Below are positions 41,941 through 49,601 of a stretch of DNA of 49,834 nt, piece by piece (position 1 is the stretch's first letter; each line of letters starts with the position of its first letter). The notes under the pieces were generated by a model. It was not told the DNA's origin. It searched no databases and worked only from the letters and a program-made list of their open reading frames with translations. Location: positions 1 to 49,834 of the IMG/VR virus record IMGVR_UViG_3300030116_001519, one strand, 5' to 3'. Origin of the DNA: a virus. The position numbers were made by a program, and so were the translations under genes.

Positions 41941-43908
41941 ATCAACTACGACAAAAATAAAACAAAACCTCAGATAACTAAAGATTTATTTAGAAGATGG
42001 CGAGATGCTAGAGAAACATGGGATGTAGAAGCCAGAAATGCTGTAGATTTTGTACTAGGAAATCATTATACTTCAGACGAGTCTGATGCTTTACAATCTG
42101 TAGGGCAAGCAGATTTTGTTATAGACAGAGTTTATGCTGCTGTTGATAAATTAAAATCTTTACTTACATCTAAACCTGCAAGGTTTTTAGCTATTGGAAG
42201 AGAGGATTCTGATAATAGACTTGCTAGTGTTTGGAGCAGTCTTTTAGAATATATTTGGGATATATCTAAAGGTGATACTGTTTTTAAACAAGTTGTTCAT
42301 GATTATGCTGTAACTGGTTTAGGTTATATGTATGTTTATGTTGACCCAGAAGATGATTTCGGACGAGGCGAAGTAAAGTACACTCACGTAGACCCATTTA
42401 GAGTTTATGTTGACCCAGCTGCTAGAGATAGATATTTTAGAGATGCTTCTGGTATTATACTTTCTACATACATAACAAAAGAACAACTTGTAAACTTATA
42501 TCCAGAGCTAGAGGAAATGGTAGATGATATTGAAGTTGGAACAAATAGTTTATATGGAGAAGACTATCCTTCTTCAAACTTAAAAAACTCTCAACAAGTA
42601 TTTACTCCCGATGAAGCAAAAGATTTAGATTATTTGGTAAATCAAAAATATCAAATATTAGATAGATTTTATAAAGTAAAAGTCCCTTACTACAGATTGT
42701 TTAGCAACGTAGATGGACAAGAAAAAGTAGTAGACATAGAAAAATATAACATACTACTAGAGGATGTTGAAATAGCAGATGCTATTGAAACAGGACAGTT
42801 AGAAGTAACTGAAATACAACAAACAAGAATTGCTCACTGCTCAAGTGTCGGTGAAACATTATTATTTGAGCGTATTCTAAACACTGACATATATCCGATT
42901 GTTCCATTTTCAAATATATGGACAAATACTCCCTATCCAAAATCGGACGTGAACAAGGTTAAGGACTCACAAAGACTTTTAAATAAGTTATTTTCTTTGA
43001 CCTTGTCACACGCTCAATCAGCAGCAGGGTTAAAGTTATTGGTTCCTGAAGGAAGTGTAGATAGTATTAGCCAATTAGAAAAAGACTGGGCTAACCCAAA
43101 TGCGGTTATAGAATATAACCCTGAATTTGGTAATCCATTTTTCCCTCAACCAGCTCCACTCACCAGTGAGTTTTATTATCTTATAGATAGAGTGGAGAAA
43201 TATATAGATTTAAATTTTGGTATACCTGAATTATTACAAGGATTCCAAGATAAAGCACCAGATTCTGTAAGAGGAACTATGCTTATATCACAAATGGGTG
43301 AATCTAGAGGTAAATCAAAACTAAGAGATATTGAAGGAAGTTTATCAATGGTAGGAAAGGTAGTTTATAATCTTTCTAAAGACCATTATACATTCCAGAA
43401 AAAAATTAAAATCGTTCAATCTAATAATAATTTAACTGAGTTTACAGTTAATAATAGATTGTATGACGATAAAACAAATGAAATCGTGTCCATAGAAAAT
43501 GATATTTCTTTGGGTCAACACGATATTAGAGTAATATCAGGCTCAACGTTACCAAGCAACAAACAAGTAGAATACAATACTTATCTTGAAGCTTATAAAC
43601 TTGGTCTGGTAGATGATGTCGAGGTTTTAAAGAAAACTGAAATCTTTGACAAAGAAGGTGTTCTTCAAAGAAAAGGACGTATGGCACAAATGCAATCCTA
43701 CATAGCACAACTTGAAAATCAAGTAAAGAAACTATCTGGTGATTTACAAACAGCTGACAGAGAAATGGTGAACGCTCGTAAGAGAGCAGAAACCGAGAAG
43801 TTCAAGACAAAGCTTGATGAAGTAGTCAATCAGAAAAAGTTAAAAGAAGAAAGAAAGCTAATGGAATTGGATAGAGCAATTGATAATATGTCTGATGATG
43901 AAGGATAA
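41941..43908 (+). CDS. Portal protein, probable ATC start
   Basis: The homologous region begins well before the first in-frame ATG (42328). The frame is open from 41920, and its first residues (FRRWRDARETWDVEARNAVD) look like a portal N-terminus. No in-frame ATG, GTG or TTG exists in 41920-42327. GGGAG at 41930-41934 is 6 bases before ATC 41941, so translation likely starts there, giving 655 residues. A ring of portal subunits forms the DNA entry vertex. The rest is typical of podovirus (P22/T7-like) portals (FGIPELLQGFQDKAPDSVRG). The C-terminus is a long coiled coil (LENQVKKLSGDLQTADREMV). Confidence 0.82.
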   Translation: MNYDKNKTKPQITKDLFRRWRDARETWDVEARNAVDFVLGNHYTSDESDALQSVGQADFVIDRVYAAVDKLKSLLTSKPARFLAIGREDSDNRLASVWSSLLEYIWDISKGDTVFKQVVHDYAVTGLGYMYVYVDPEDDFGRGEVKYTHVDPFRVYVDPAARDRYFRDASGIILSTYITKEQLVNLYPELEEMVDDIEVGTNSLYGEDYPSSNLKNSQQVFTPDEAKDLDYLVNQKYQILDRFYKVKVPYYRLFSNVDGQEKVVDIEKYNILLEDVEIADAIETGQLEVTEIQQTRIAHCSSVGETLLFERILNTDIYPIVPFSNIWTNTPYPKSDVNKVKDSQRLLNKLFSLTLSHAQSAAGLKLLVPEGSVDSISQLEKDWANPNAVIEYNPEFGNPFFPQPAPLTSEFYYLIDRVEKYIDLNFGIPELLQGFQDKAPDSVRGTMLISQMGESRGKSKLRDIEGSLSMVGKVVYNLSKDHYTFQKKIKIVQSNNNLTEFTVNNRLYDDKTNEIVSIENDISLGQHDIRVISGSTLPSNKQVEYNTYLEAYKLGLVDDVEVLKKTEIFDKEGVLQRKGRMAQMQSYIAQLENQVKKLSGDLQTADREMVNARKRAETEKFKTKLDEVVNQKKLKEERKLMELDRAIDNMSDDEG

Positions 43909-43966
43909 TAAGTAAACTAAGTCGGTTCTGCATTTTAAATGAAATCGACAAGGAGGAAAAGTAAAA

Positions 43967-44734
43967 ATGGCAAATGAACAAGAAAAACAACAGGTTGAAC
44001 AGGTAGACCCAATAGTTGCTGGTGCTGCTGGAAATGAGCCAACTATTTCAGTAGAGGAACAAGAAGCTGAAGGTGCAGAAACATCTGAGGCTGTAGATTG
44101 GGAAGCAGAAGCAAAAAAGTTTCAGTCAATGTATGATAAAAAAACAGCAGAATATGAAAACTTTAACCGAGAAGCTGCAGAGCTTCAACAGTTAAAAAAT
44201 TTATTAGCTGAAAGACCAGACGTTGTCAGAGCTATGGAATCTGCTCTAACTGACAAATCTGATGGGACAAACACATCTAATGACGAAATCGTAAGTCAAG
44301 AAGCGTTTGACCCTTGGGATGCTTACTACAAGCCAGATTCTCCATCCTACAAAATGAGGGTGAAAAGGGAACAAGAGCTTGTACACGAAACAGTTGACCA
44401 AGAAATTGGTAAACTGCAACAGACTATGGCAGTAAATAATTTAAAAAATGAGTTAAAATCTAGACATAAGATGTCAGATGATGAAGCTGCAGATTTTATA
44501 CAATTTGCTACAACACCTAGAGGTGACTTACCTCTTGATACTCTTATTAAAGTATACAGAGAAAGAGATGGTAAAAAAGTAAATGAAAATAAAAAAGCAG
44601 TAGAAAAAGCTCAAAGTATACCACAATCGGCTGGTGTTCTTCAAGGTGGAGAAGCTCCACAAAAAGGAGAAAAAGACCAAGTGTGGGATAGAATTATGAA
44701 TGCTGGTAGTATAGGAAGAATAGCTAAAAAGTAA
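43967..44734 (+). CDS. Capsid scaffolding protein
   Basis: A 255-residue acidic protein, Glu/Gln-rich at the start (NEQEKQQVEQVDP), helical in the middle (FNREAAELQQLKNLLAERPD) and ending in a basic helix (WDRIMNAGSIGRIAKK), which in scaffolds binds the coat protein. Its position between portal and major capsid genes is the standard one. It helps the procapsid assemble and is then removed. ATG 43967 follows AAGGAGGAAAAGTAAAA. A weak stem lies in the gap before it. Confidence 0.75.
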   Translation: MANEQEKQQVEQVDPIVAGAAGNEPTISVEEQEAEGAETSEAVDWEAEAKKFQSMYDKKTAEYENFNREAAELQQLKNLLAERPDVVRAMESALTDKSDGTNTSNDEIVSQEAFDPWDAYYKPDSPSYKMRVKREQELVHETVDQEIGKLQQTMAVNNLKNELKSRHKMSDDEAADFIQFATTPRGDLPLDTLIKVYRERDGKKVNENKKAVEKAQSIPQSAGVLQGGEAPQKGEKDQVWDRIMNAGSIGRIAKK

Positions 44735-44754
44735 TTAACTAGGAGTGAAATAAA

Positions 44755-46143
44755 ATGGCTTTTAATCAAGGACAACTAAAGTCATCACAGATTACTGCTG
44801 TTGCAGCTGACGCTGGTATCGGACAAAGACCGGACCAAAGAAGGCTGTACGACTTTTCTGACAGAGTTGCTGAACTTATGCCAGAAGAGTCACCATTTTT
44901 CGTCTACCTAAGTCAAGTTTCTAAAGTTGCTACAGATGATTCTGTATTCCGTTTTCTAGAAAATAGAACAGGAATTAACTATACATCTCGTAACTTTAAA
45001 TTGGCTGCAAACGTTAATGGTGGTAGTGCTGTATCCGCAGGAACTCTATACGATTTTACAATCGATGATGGAGCAGGAGCTGGAATAGGCTTCGTAACTA
45101 AAGGTATGGTACTAGCAGTAAAGACATCAGGTTATGCTGGTGCAGGTGATGAAGCTGTAGGTTATGCACAGACGTTGGTTAGAGTTGAGTCAGCCCCTAA
45201 TGTACAAACAGCATCAACTACCTTCTCAGGTAGAGTAATTGATGTGTCAAACGCAAATGTATCTGGATATAATGTATTATCTAATAATGACGACTGTCAA
45301 ATTATTGGTACATCATTTGAAGAAGGAACAGGTTCACCTGATACTTTCTCAGACACAATTGAAGATGACTTTGGGTATACTCAAATCTTTAAAACATCTT
45401 GTGAATTAACTAATACAGCAATAGCTACAAGATATCGTGGCTATGAGAACGAATTCGATAGAATTTGGGCTCAAAAATTACGTGAACACAAAGTAGACAT
45501 CGAAAGAGCTATGCTCTTTGGACAAAAAGCTCGTGTTAACGGAGTACAATACACTGAAGGGTTAGTGGGACACATTGTTAAAAATGTAAACCCAGTAGTA
45601 GATAACTCAGCGTTTTCATATTCATCAGGTTCACCTTACTACAGAAGTGTAGCTCAGTCTGAACTTACATATGATAGATTACTTGCTGACTTAGAGGTTA
45701 TCTTTGACCCAGCAAGAGGTGGTTCAAGTGAGAGACTTGTATTAGCTTCTTTACCAGTGATTACATTCTTCAACAAAATGGGCGATGGTGCTTTCATTGA
45801 CGCTTCTGTTGGACATGCAAATGGACCATACAGAGTTAACATGAATAACGTGTCAGGTCAGTTTGGTCACCAATTAATGGAAATCAACACTATACACGGT
45901 TCTATGTTCTTAGTGAAAGAACCTCTATTTAGAGGAGTTGCAAGTGGATTCATGCTTATGGCTGATATGTCTAAATTAGCATACAGACCATTAGTAGGTA
46001 ACGGTCTAAATCGTGACACTCAAATCATGACAAACGTACAAGCTGCGGATGAGGATTTAAGAAAAGACATGATTATGACTGAAGCTGGTCTTGAAATCAC
46101 ACTTCCTGAATGTCACGCTCTATACAACGTGGAAGGAGTATAA
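44755..46143 (+). CDS. Major capsid protein
   Basis: A 462-residue protein right after the scaffold gene. It has a charged N-arm (DQRRLYDFSDRVAELMPEES), a strand-rich core, and the helix-rich segment GYENEFDRIWAQKLREHKVD typical of HK97-fold coats. It forms the capsid shell. ATG 44755 follows ACTAGGAGTGAAATAAA, a strong ribosome site as expected for an abundant protein. It has only a two-base gap before the decoration gene. Confidence 0.82.
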   Translation: MAFNQGQLKSSQITAVAADAGIGQRPDQRRLYDFSDRVAELMPEESPFFVYLSQVSKVATDDSVFRFLENRTGINYTSRNFKLAANVNGGSAVSAGTLYDFTIDDGAGAGIGFVTKGMVLAVKTSGYAGAGDEAVGYAQTLVRVESAPNVQTASTTFSGRVIDVSNANVSGYNVLSNNDDCQIIGTSFEEGTGSPDTFSDTIEDDFGYTQIFKTSCELTNTAIATRYRGYENEFDRIWAQKLREHKVDIERAMLFGQKARVNGVQYTEGLVGHIVKNVNPVVDNSAFSYSSGSPYYRSVAQSELTYDRLLADLEVIFDPARGGSSERLVLASLPVITFFNKMGDGAFIDASVGHANGPYRVNMNNVSGQFGHQLMEINTIHGSMFLVKEPLFRGVASGFMLMADMSKLAYRPLVGNGLNRDTQIMTNVQAADEDLRKDMIMTEAGLEITLPECHALYNVEGV

Positions 46144-46144
46144 A

Positions 46145-46588
46145 ATGGCAAGAGGTAGTATATTAGAAAAAAATAGTGGTAATGGTGGATATTTATTACC
46201 AGTTGAAAGAGTAACTGCAGCTAAAACTTTAGATGCAGTGAAAGATAGTGGAAAAATATTTTTACTAGACGCAGCTGGTGGTGCATATGAAATCACTTTA
46301 CCTACAACTTTAGAAGTTGGTACTCAATACAAATTAATTGTAGAAGAGAATACACCAACAGGAGCTATTACCATAGCAGCTGGTTCTGCAATTATGTTTG
46401 GTAAAATAGCAGAATCTGAAGTTGACACATCTGATGATAACCCAGGTTCATCTGGCGCTACAGGAGTTTCAAATGTTATTTTTGGAACAACTGCAGAACA
46501 AGGTGACCATATTAACATCGAATGTGATGGTAAAAAGTGGTATTTCTACGGAAACGCTGCTAAAGATGGAGCTGTTACAACATCATAA
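46145..46588 (+). CDS. Capsid decoration or cement-like protein
   Basis: A 147-residue protein from ATG 46145 (GGAAGGAGTATAAA upstream), strand-rich and small-residue-rich (GKIFLLDAAGGAYEITLPTT, then LEVGTQYKLIVEENTPTGAI, ending KKWYFYGNAAKDG). A small beta protein directly after the major capsid gene usually decorates the shell. A stable hairpin follows it. Confidence 0.6.
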   Translation: MARGSILEKNSGNGGYLLPVERVTAAKTLDAVKDSGKIFLLDAAGGAYEITLPTTLEVGTQYKLIVEENTPTGAITIAAGSAIMFGKIAESEVDTSDDNPGSSGATGVSNVIFGTTAEQGDHINIECDGKKWYFYGNAAKDGAVTTS

Positions 46589-46607
46589 TATAGTTATTAG
46601 GTACTAT

Positions 46608-46628
46608 GGAGTGGGTTAGTCCCACTCC
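46608..46628 (+). repeat. Stable hairpin after the capsid genes
   Basis: GGAGTGGG and CCCACTCC pair perfectly over 8 bases around a TTAGT loop. There is no following T run, so it is more likely a message-stabilising or attenuating element than a full terminator. It lies 20 bases before the ribosome site of the next gene. Confidence 0.55.
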
Positions 46629-46648
46629 GAAACCTATAAGGAGAAACT

Positions 46649-46864
46649 ATGTGGAGCATATTTAAAGACGAAAACGAATACAATGAAAAAGCAATCATCG
46701 GATTTATATCCTTTGCTTTAATGTGTGTTTTTGGAATTGTAGATTTAGTTATGGGTATCATAGGAATAGAACTTATGGTCAATGATTATATTTATAATTC
46801 ATTTGTATGGGTAACATTAGGTAGCTTTGGTATAGCCGGAGCAGAAAAAGTTTATAAAAAATAA
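46649..46864 (+). CDS. Two-pass membrane protein, holin-like
   Basis: A 71-residue protein with hydrophobic segments at about residues 16-40 (IGFISFALMCVFGIVDLVMG) and 49-63 (YNSFVWVTLGSFGIAG), charged ends and a C-terminal EKVYKK. ATG 46649 follows AAGGAGAAACT. Size and topology fit small holins, but the genome already has a better holin candidate at 7746, so this may be an accessory membrane protein. Confidence 0.6.
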   Translation: MWSIFKDENEYNEKAIIGFISFALMCVFGIVDLVMGIIGIELMVNDYIYNSFVWVTLGSFGIAGAEKVYKK

Positions 46865-46876
46865 TAGGAGAAAACA

Positions 46877-47068
46877 ATGGCAAATTTTGATACTGTGACT
46901 AAAGTTATTATTAACGATGTAAGTCCAGACGCAAGTACTGTAAGTGGTTCTTTAGCAAAAGAAATCAATGATTATATAGAAACTATTGACGATGCAAAGC
47001 TTGTAGCTACAAACGCAGTTATGTTAGATAGCACTAGAGTTGCATACATCATAATTACTAAAGTATAA
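46877..47068 (+). CDS. Small hypothetical protein, 63 residues
   Basis: ATG 46877 follows AATAGGAGAAAACA. Mixed strand and helix (FDTVTKVIINDVSPDASTVS, then VMLDSTRVAYIIITKV). It is TAATG-coupled to the zinc-ribbon gene. Lies in the head region. Function unknown. Confidence 0.6.
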   Translation: MANFDTVTKVIINDVSPDASTVSGSLAKEINDYIETIDDAKLVATNAVMLDSTRVAYIIITKV

Positions 47069-47322
47069 TGGCTAATTGTCAACACTGCGATGAGCCTAAT
47101 CCAGAAGGTTATTTTAATTGTCCTTCATGTGGAAAAAGAGCAGCTCCTAATAAATGGAATACAAATTTTGTTATTAGAGAAAACAACTCAATGGCAAGAG
47201 CTATTCGTACAGACCAGATAGACTTTAATACATTGTCTATGGAAGATAGTATGAAAAAAATGAAAGAAAGTGCAAGTAAACAAAAACCTACACAACGTGG
47301 GAAAGGTATAAGGGTAATGTAA
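47068..47322 (+). CDS. Zinc-ribbon protein, 84 residues
   Basis: ANCQHCDEPNPEGYFNCPSC gives two CxxC pairs, a compact zinc ribbon at residues 4-21. The tail is Met/Lys-rich (MEDSMKKMKESASKQKPTQR) and basic. Starts and ends with TAATG junctions. Its place among head genes and its basic tail suggest a nucleic-acid contact, but no family is identified. Confidence 0.65.
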   Translation: MANCQHCDEPNPEGYFNCPSCGKRAAPNKWNTNFVIRENNSMARAIRTDQIDFNTLSMEDSMKKMKESASKQKPTQRGKGIRVM

Positions 47323-47414
47323 TGTATCATGGCGGAATGAAAAAGAAAAAAAAGAAGACTATGAAAAAAGGCGCAAAAAAGAAAAAGATGATGAAAAGGG
47401 GTAAGAAAAAATAA
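47322..47414 (+). CDS. 30-residue poly-lysine peptide
   Basis: Reads from a TAATG junction with the previous gene to another at 47414. The product is about half Lys (GGMKKKKKKTMKKGAKKKKM). The perfect chain of overlapping stop and start codons on both sides supports translation. It may neutralise packaged DNA or help condense it. No family known. Confidence 0.6.
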   Translation: MYHGGMKKKKKKTMKKGAKKKKMMKRGKKK

Positions 47415-47563
47415 TGAAAGTTAAAGCACCCAAAGGCTATCATTTTATGAAAAAAGGAAGTAAGTTTTCTTTAATGAAAAATCCTAAAGGCGGATATAAA
47501 AAGCATAAAGGTTCTTCATTGACTATGAACTTACCAGTAGTAAAAACACATGGAGGTAAATAA
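47414..47563 (+). CDS. Small basic protein, 49 residues
   Basis: TAATG-coupled on both sides. Composition KVKAPKGYHFMKKGSKFSLM, then NPKGGYKKHKGSSLTMNL: Lys, Gly and aromatic residues. The KAPKGYHFMKKG motif resembles short conserved phage head-region proteins, from memory only. Function unknown. Confidence 0.62.
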   Translation: MKVKAPKGYHFMKKGSKFSLMKNPKGGYKKHKGSSLTMNLPVVKTHGGK

Positions 47564-47757
47564 TGCCAGCAAAGAAAAGAGCTGTAAGAAAAAAACGTAA
47601 AGCTACCAAGAAGAAAGGTAGTCCTACTCCAACAAATAAAGCTTTATACTCAAGAGTAAAAGCTGAGGCTAAACGTAAGTTTGATGTATATCCTTCTGCT
47701 TACGCTAATGCTTGGTTGGTAAGAACATACAAAAAACGTGGTGGTGGATACAGATAA
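47563..47757 (+). CDS. Basic protein with VYPSAYANAWLVRTYKKRGG motif
   Basis: A 64-residue protein. The Lys/Arg-rich start (AKKRAVRKKRKATKKKGS) is followed by VKAEAKRKFDVYPSAYANAW. I recall the YPSAYAN-type motif from conserved proteins of marine phages and giant viruses (DUF5872-like); this was not searched. TAATG-coupled to both neighbours. Likely binds DNA. Confidence 0.68.
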   Translation: MPAKKRAVRKKRKATKKKGSPTPTNKALYSRVKAEAKRKFDVYPSAYANAWLVRTYKKRGGGYR

Positions 47758-48035
47758 TGGCTTATCAAGGCGGTTTACGTAAATGGTTTAAAGAAGATTG
47801 GGTGGACATAGGTTCACCCAAAAAAGGTGGTGGCTTCAAAAAATGTGGACGTAAGTCTGCAAAGGGCAGTAAAAGAAAATACCCTAAATGTGTTCCTGCA
47901 GCAAAAGCTGCTAGAATGACTAAAGCACAAATTAGAAGTGCTGTTAGTAGAAAGAGAGCAAAAGCTCAAGGAGTTGGAGGAAAACCAACTAATGTTAAAA
48001 CTTTTACTAGAAGAAAAAAAGCGAGAAGAGGATAA
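47757..48035 (+). CDS. Basic protein with KYPKCVPAAKAARM motif
   Basis: A 92-residue protein from ATG 47757, chosen for its TAATG junction over an upstream in-frame start at 47712. GGLRKWFKEDWVDIGSPKKG, then KCGRKSAKGSKRKYPKCVPA, then SAVSRKRAKAQGVGGKPTNV. Two cysteines flank the conserved-looking motif. I recall relatives in cyanophages and other large viruses, not searched. Probably a DNA-associated virion protein. Confidence 0.7.
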   Translation: MAYQGGLRKWFKEDWVDIGSPKKGGGFKKCGRKSAKGSKRKYPKCVPAAKAARMTKAQIRSAVSRKRAKAQGVGGKPTNVKTFTRRKKARRG

Positions 48036-48178
48036 TGCCAAGACCTAGTTTTGGAAAAATTACAAGACGAACTAACGGTAAGAAAAAAACTAGACAAGGG
48101 CAAAGTCATAGAACAAAGTATGGAAATAAAATGAGCAATAAGTATTATAAAAAGAAATATAGAGGACAAGGTAAATAA
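48035..48178 (+). CDS. Small basic protein, 47 residues
   Basis: TAATG-coupled on both sides. Arg/Lys-rich with many Tyr and Gln (SFGKITRRTNGKKKTRQGQS, then NKYYKKKYRGQGK). The last of the basic cassette before the connector genes. Function unknown. Confidence 0.62.
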   Translation: MPRPSFGKITRRTNGKKKTRQGQSHRTKYGNKMSNKYYKKKYRGQGK

Positions 48179-48798
48179 TGGCAGAATCATTCAAAGACCA
48201 AGTAGACGCATTAACAGGTTTTGGAACCACAGAAAATGATGCACTATCTGACTGGTTAACAGCAGGTGCACGTTCTGTATTAAATTCTTTACCTCTTAAT
48301 AAATTAGAAAGAATAGCTAGTAATGAGAACTTTACAAATAATATAGATGTAGAGGGAAAAAAGATTTTAGCAGTTGTTAGAAAAGATAACAATCATGCAA
48401 GTAAAATTTATACACCATGTAGAAAACTACCACCTTCAATGATGGGTAGAGTAAATGATACAAACTACATGGAAGCTGCGTCAGAAAGCGACCCAGCATA
48501 TATTATACAAAACGATGTTTTAAATACATACCCAGCAAGTAATTCAAGCAATGATAGTAGAGTTGTTTTTGTTAATTCATCTATTACGTCCGCTCATGGA
48601 GATACTAGTATATCTAATTTTCCAGATGAGGCAGAATATGCTGTTGTTTTATTTGCTGCTAGACAAGCATTAGAAAGAAAAATATCAGATGCCAATGTTG
48701 ATGAAGACATAGAATTAGTAGGAGCATTAAATGCTCAATATCAAATAATTGATGCACAATACAAAGAGCAGATACAAACATTACAAGGAGTATTATAA
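48178..48798 (+). CDS. Head-tail connector-type protein, 206 residues
   Basis: A helical start (FKDQVDALTGFGTTENDALS), a strand-rich middle (RVVFVNSSITSAHGDTSISN) and a long C-terminal helix (AEYAVVLFAARQALERKISD). Length, order and helix content fit the adaptor or tail tubular A-like proteins that bridge portal and nozzle. The assignment is by position. Confidence 0.58.
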   Translation: MAESFKDQVDALTGFGTTENDALSDWLTAGARSVLNSLPLNKLERIASNENFTNNIDVEGKKILAVVRKDNNHASKIYTPCRKLPPSMMGRVNDTNYMEAASESDPAYIIQNDVLNTYPASNSSNDSRVVFVNSSITSAHGDTSISNFPDEAEYAVVLFAARQALERKISDANVDEDIELVGALNAQYQIIDAQYKEQIQTLQGVL

Positions 48799-49139
48799 TG
48801 GCAGCTATAGAATTTACAGGTAAAGAAATATATAGTAGAGTTCTTCAAGCAGTTCCTAATGTCAGTGAGAACTATGTAATAAATTTAATTAATGAAGCAT
48901 TAGTTGATATGGGTAGATATACCAATCAAATAGAAAATGCTAAAACAAACTTAGTGCATAATCAGTTATGGTATGCCCTAGATGATGATGAGTCAGTAAC
49001 TATTAACAAAGTATTTAGATGTACAATACTAAATTCAGAAGGTGAATATATAAAAATTCCTAGATTGTCTAATGGTGAGATTAAACAATTCTATAATGAA
49101 TCAAGTACATCTGCAAATACTAACTGGACGGAGATATAA
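48798..49139 (+). CDS. Head-tail connector-region protein, 113 residues
   Basis: Starts MAAIEFTGKEIYSRVLQAVP with a helical N-terminus (ENYVINLINEALVDMGRYTN) and a strand-rich remainder. It is coupled to both neighbours by overlapping stop and start codons. It likely forms part of the neck. No specific family recognised. Confidence 0.55.
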   Translation: MAAIEFTGKEIYSRVLQAVPNVSENYVINLINEALVDMGRYTNQIENAKTNLVHNQLWYALDDDESVTINKVFRCTILNSEGEYIKIPRLSNGEIKQFYNESSTSANTNWTEI

Positions 49140-49591
49140 TGGCATACGTAAGTAGTACATATACAGACCCAAGCGATACTTTTGTTTGGTGGATTGAAGG
49201 AGATAGATTAGGAATTGCAACTATTGAAGGAGATGCAGGCACATCAGAAACTGGTAGAGGTAATTTAAAAGCAGTTCAATTAGGTTCAAGTAATGACCAA
49301 ATGATTGATGGACTAGTAATATCATACTATGCAGAACCAGACAAACTTACAAGTATTACTGGAACTATAGATATAGATAATGTATTACAACCAGCTCTTA
49401 TTGATTATGTAAAAGCAAAAGCTTTAATGGATGCAGCAGCTAGAGCAACAGACGCAGGTCTTGCTCAAATTAGAATGGCTTCTGCACAACAATGTATGGC
49501 TAACTATAAAGAAGCTGTTCGAAGATATGGTATGAAGAAAAACGATAAGGTTGGAGGAACAAGACAAGTTGTTCCAGCTGATATGAGATAA
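49139..49591 (+). CDS. Head-tail connector-region protein, 150 residues
   Basis: Strand-rich N-terminal half (SDTFVWWIEGDRLGIATIEG, then MIDGLVISYYAEPDKL) and a C-terminal helix (LIDYVKAKALMDAAARATDA, then NYKEAVRRYGMKKND). It ends the run of connector genes. Followed by the second copy of the membrane coiled-coil gene after an AAAGGGGCAATA ribosome site. Confidence 0.55.
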   Translation: MAYVSSTYTDPSDTFVWWIEGDRLGIATIEGDAGTSETGRGNLKAVQLGSSNDQMIDGLVISYYAEPDKLTSITGTIDIDNVLQPALIDYVKAKALMDAAARATDAGLAQIRMASAQQCMANYKEAVRRYGMKKNDKVGGTRQVVPADMR

Positions 49592-49601
49592 AGGGGCAAT
49601 A

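Noticed and set aside
42328-43908. Portal starting at the first in-frame ATG
   Set aside because: It would discard about 129 codons of portal-like N-terminal sequence and has no ribosome site in front.
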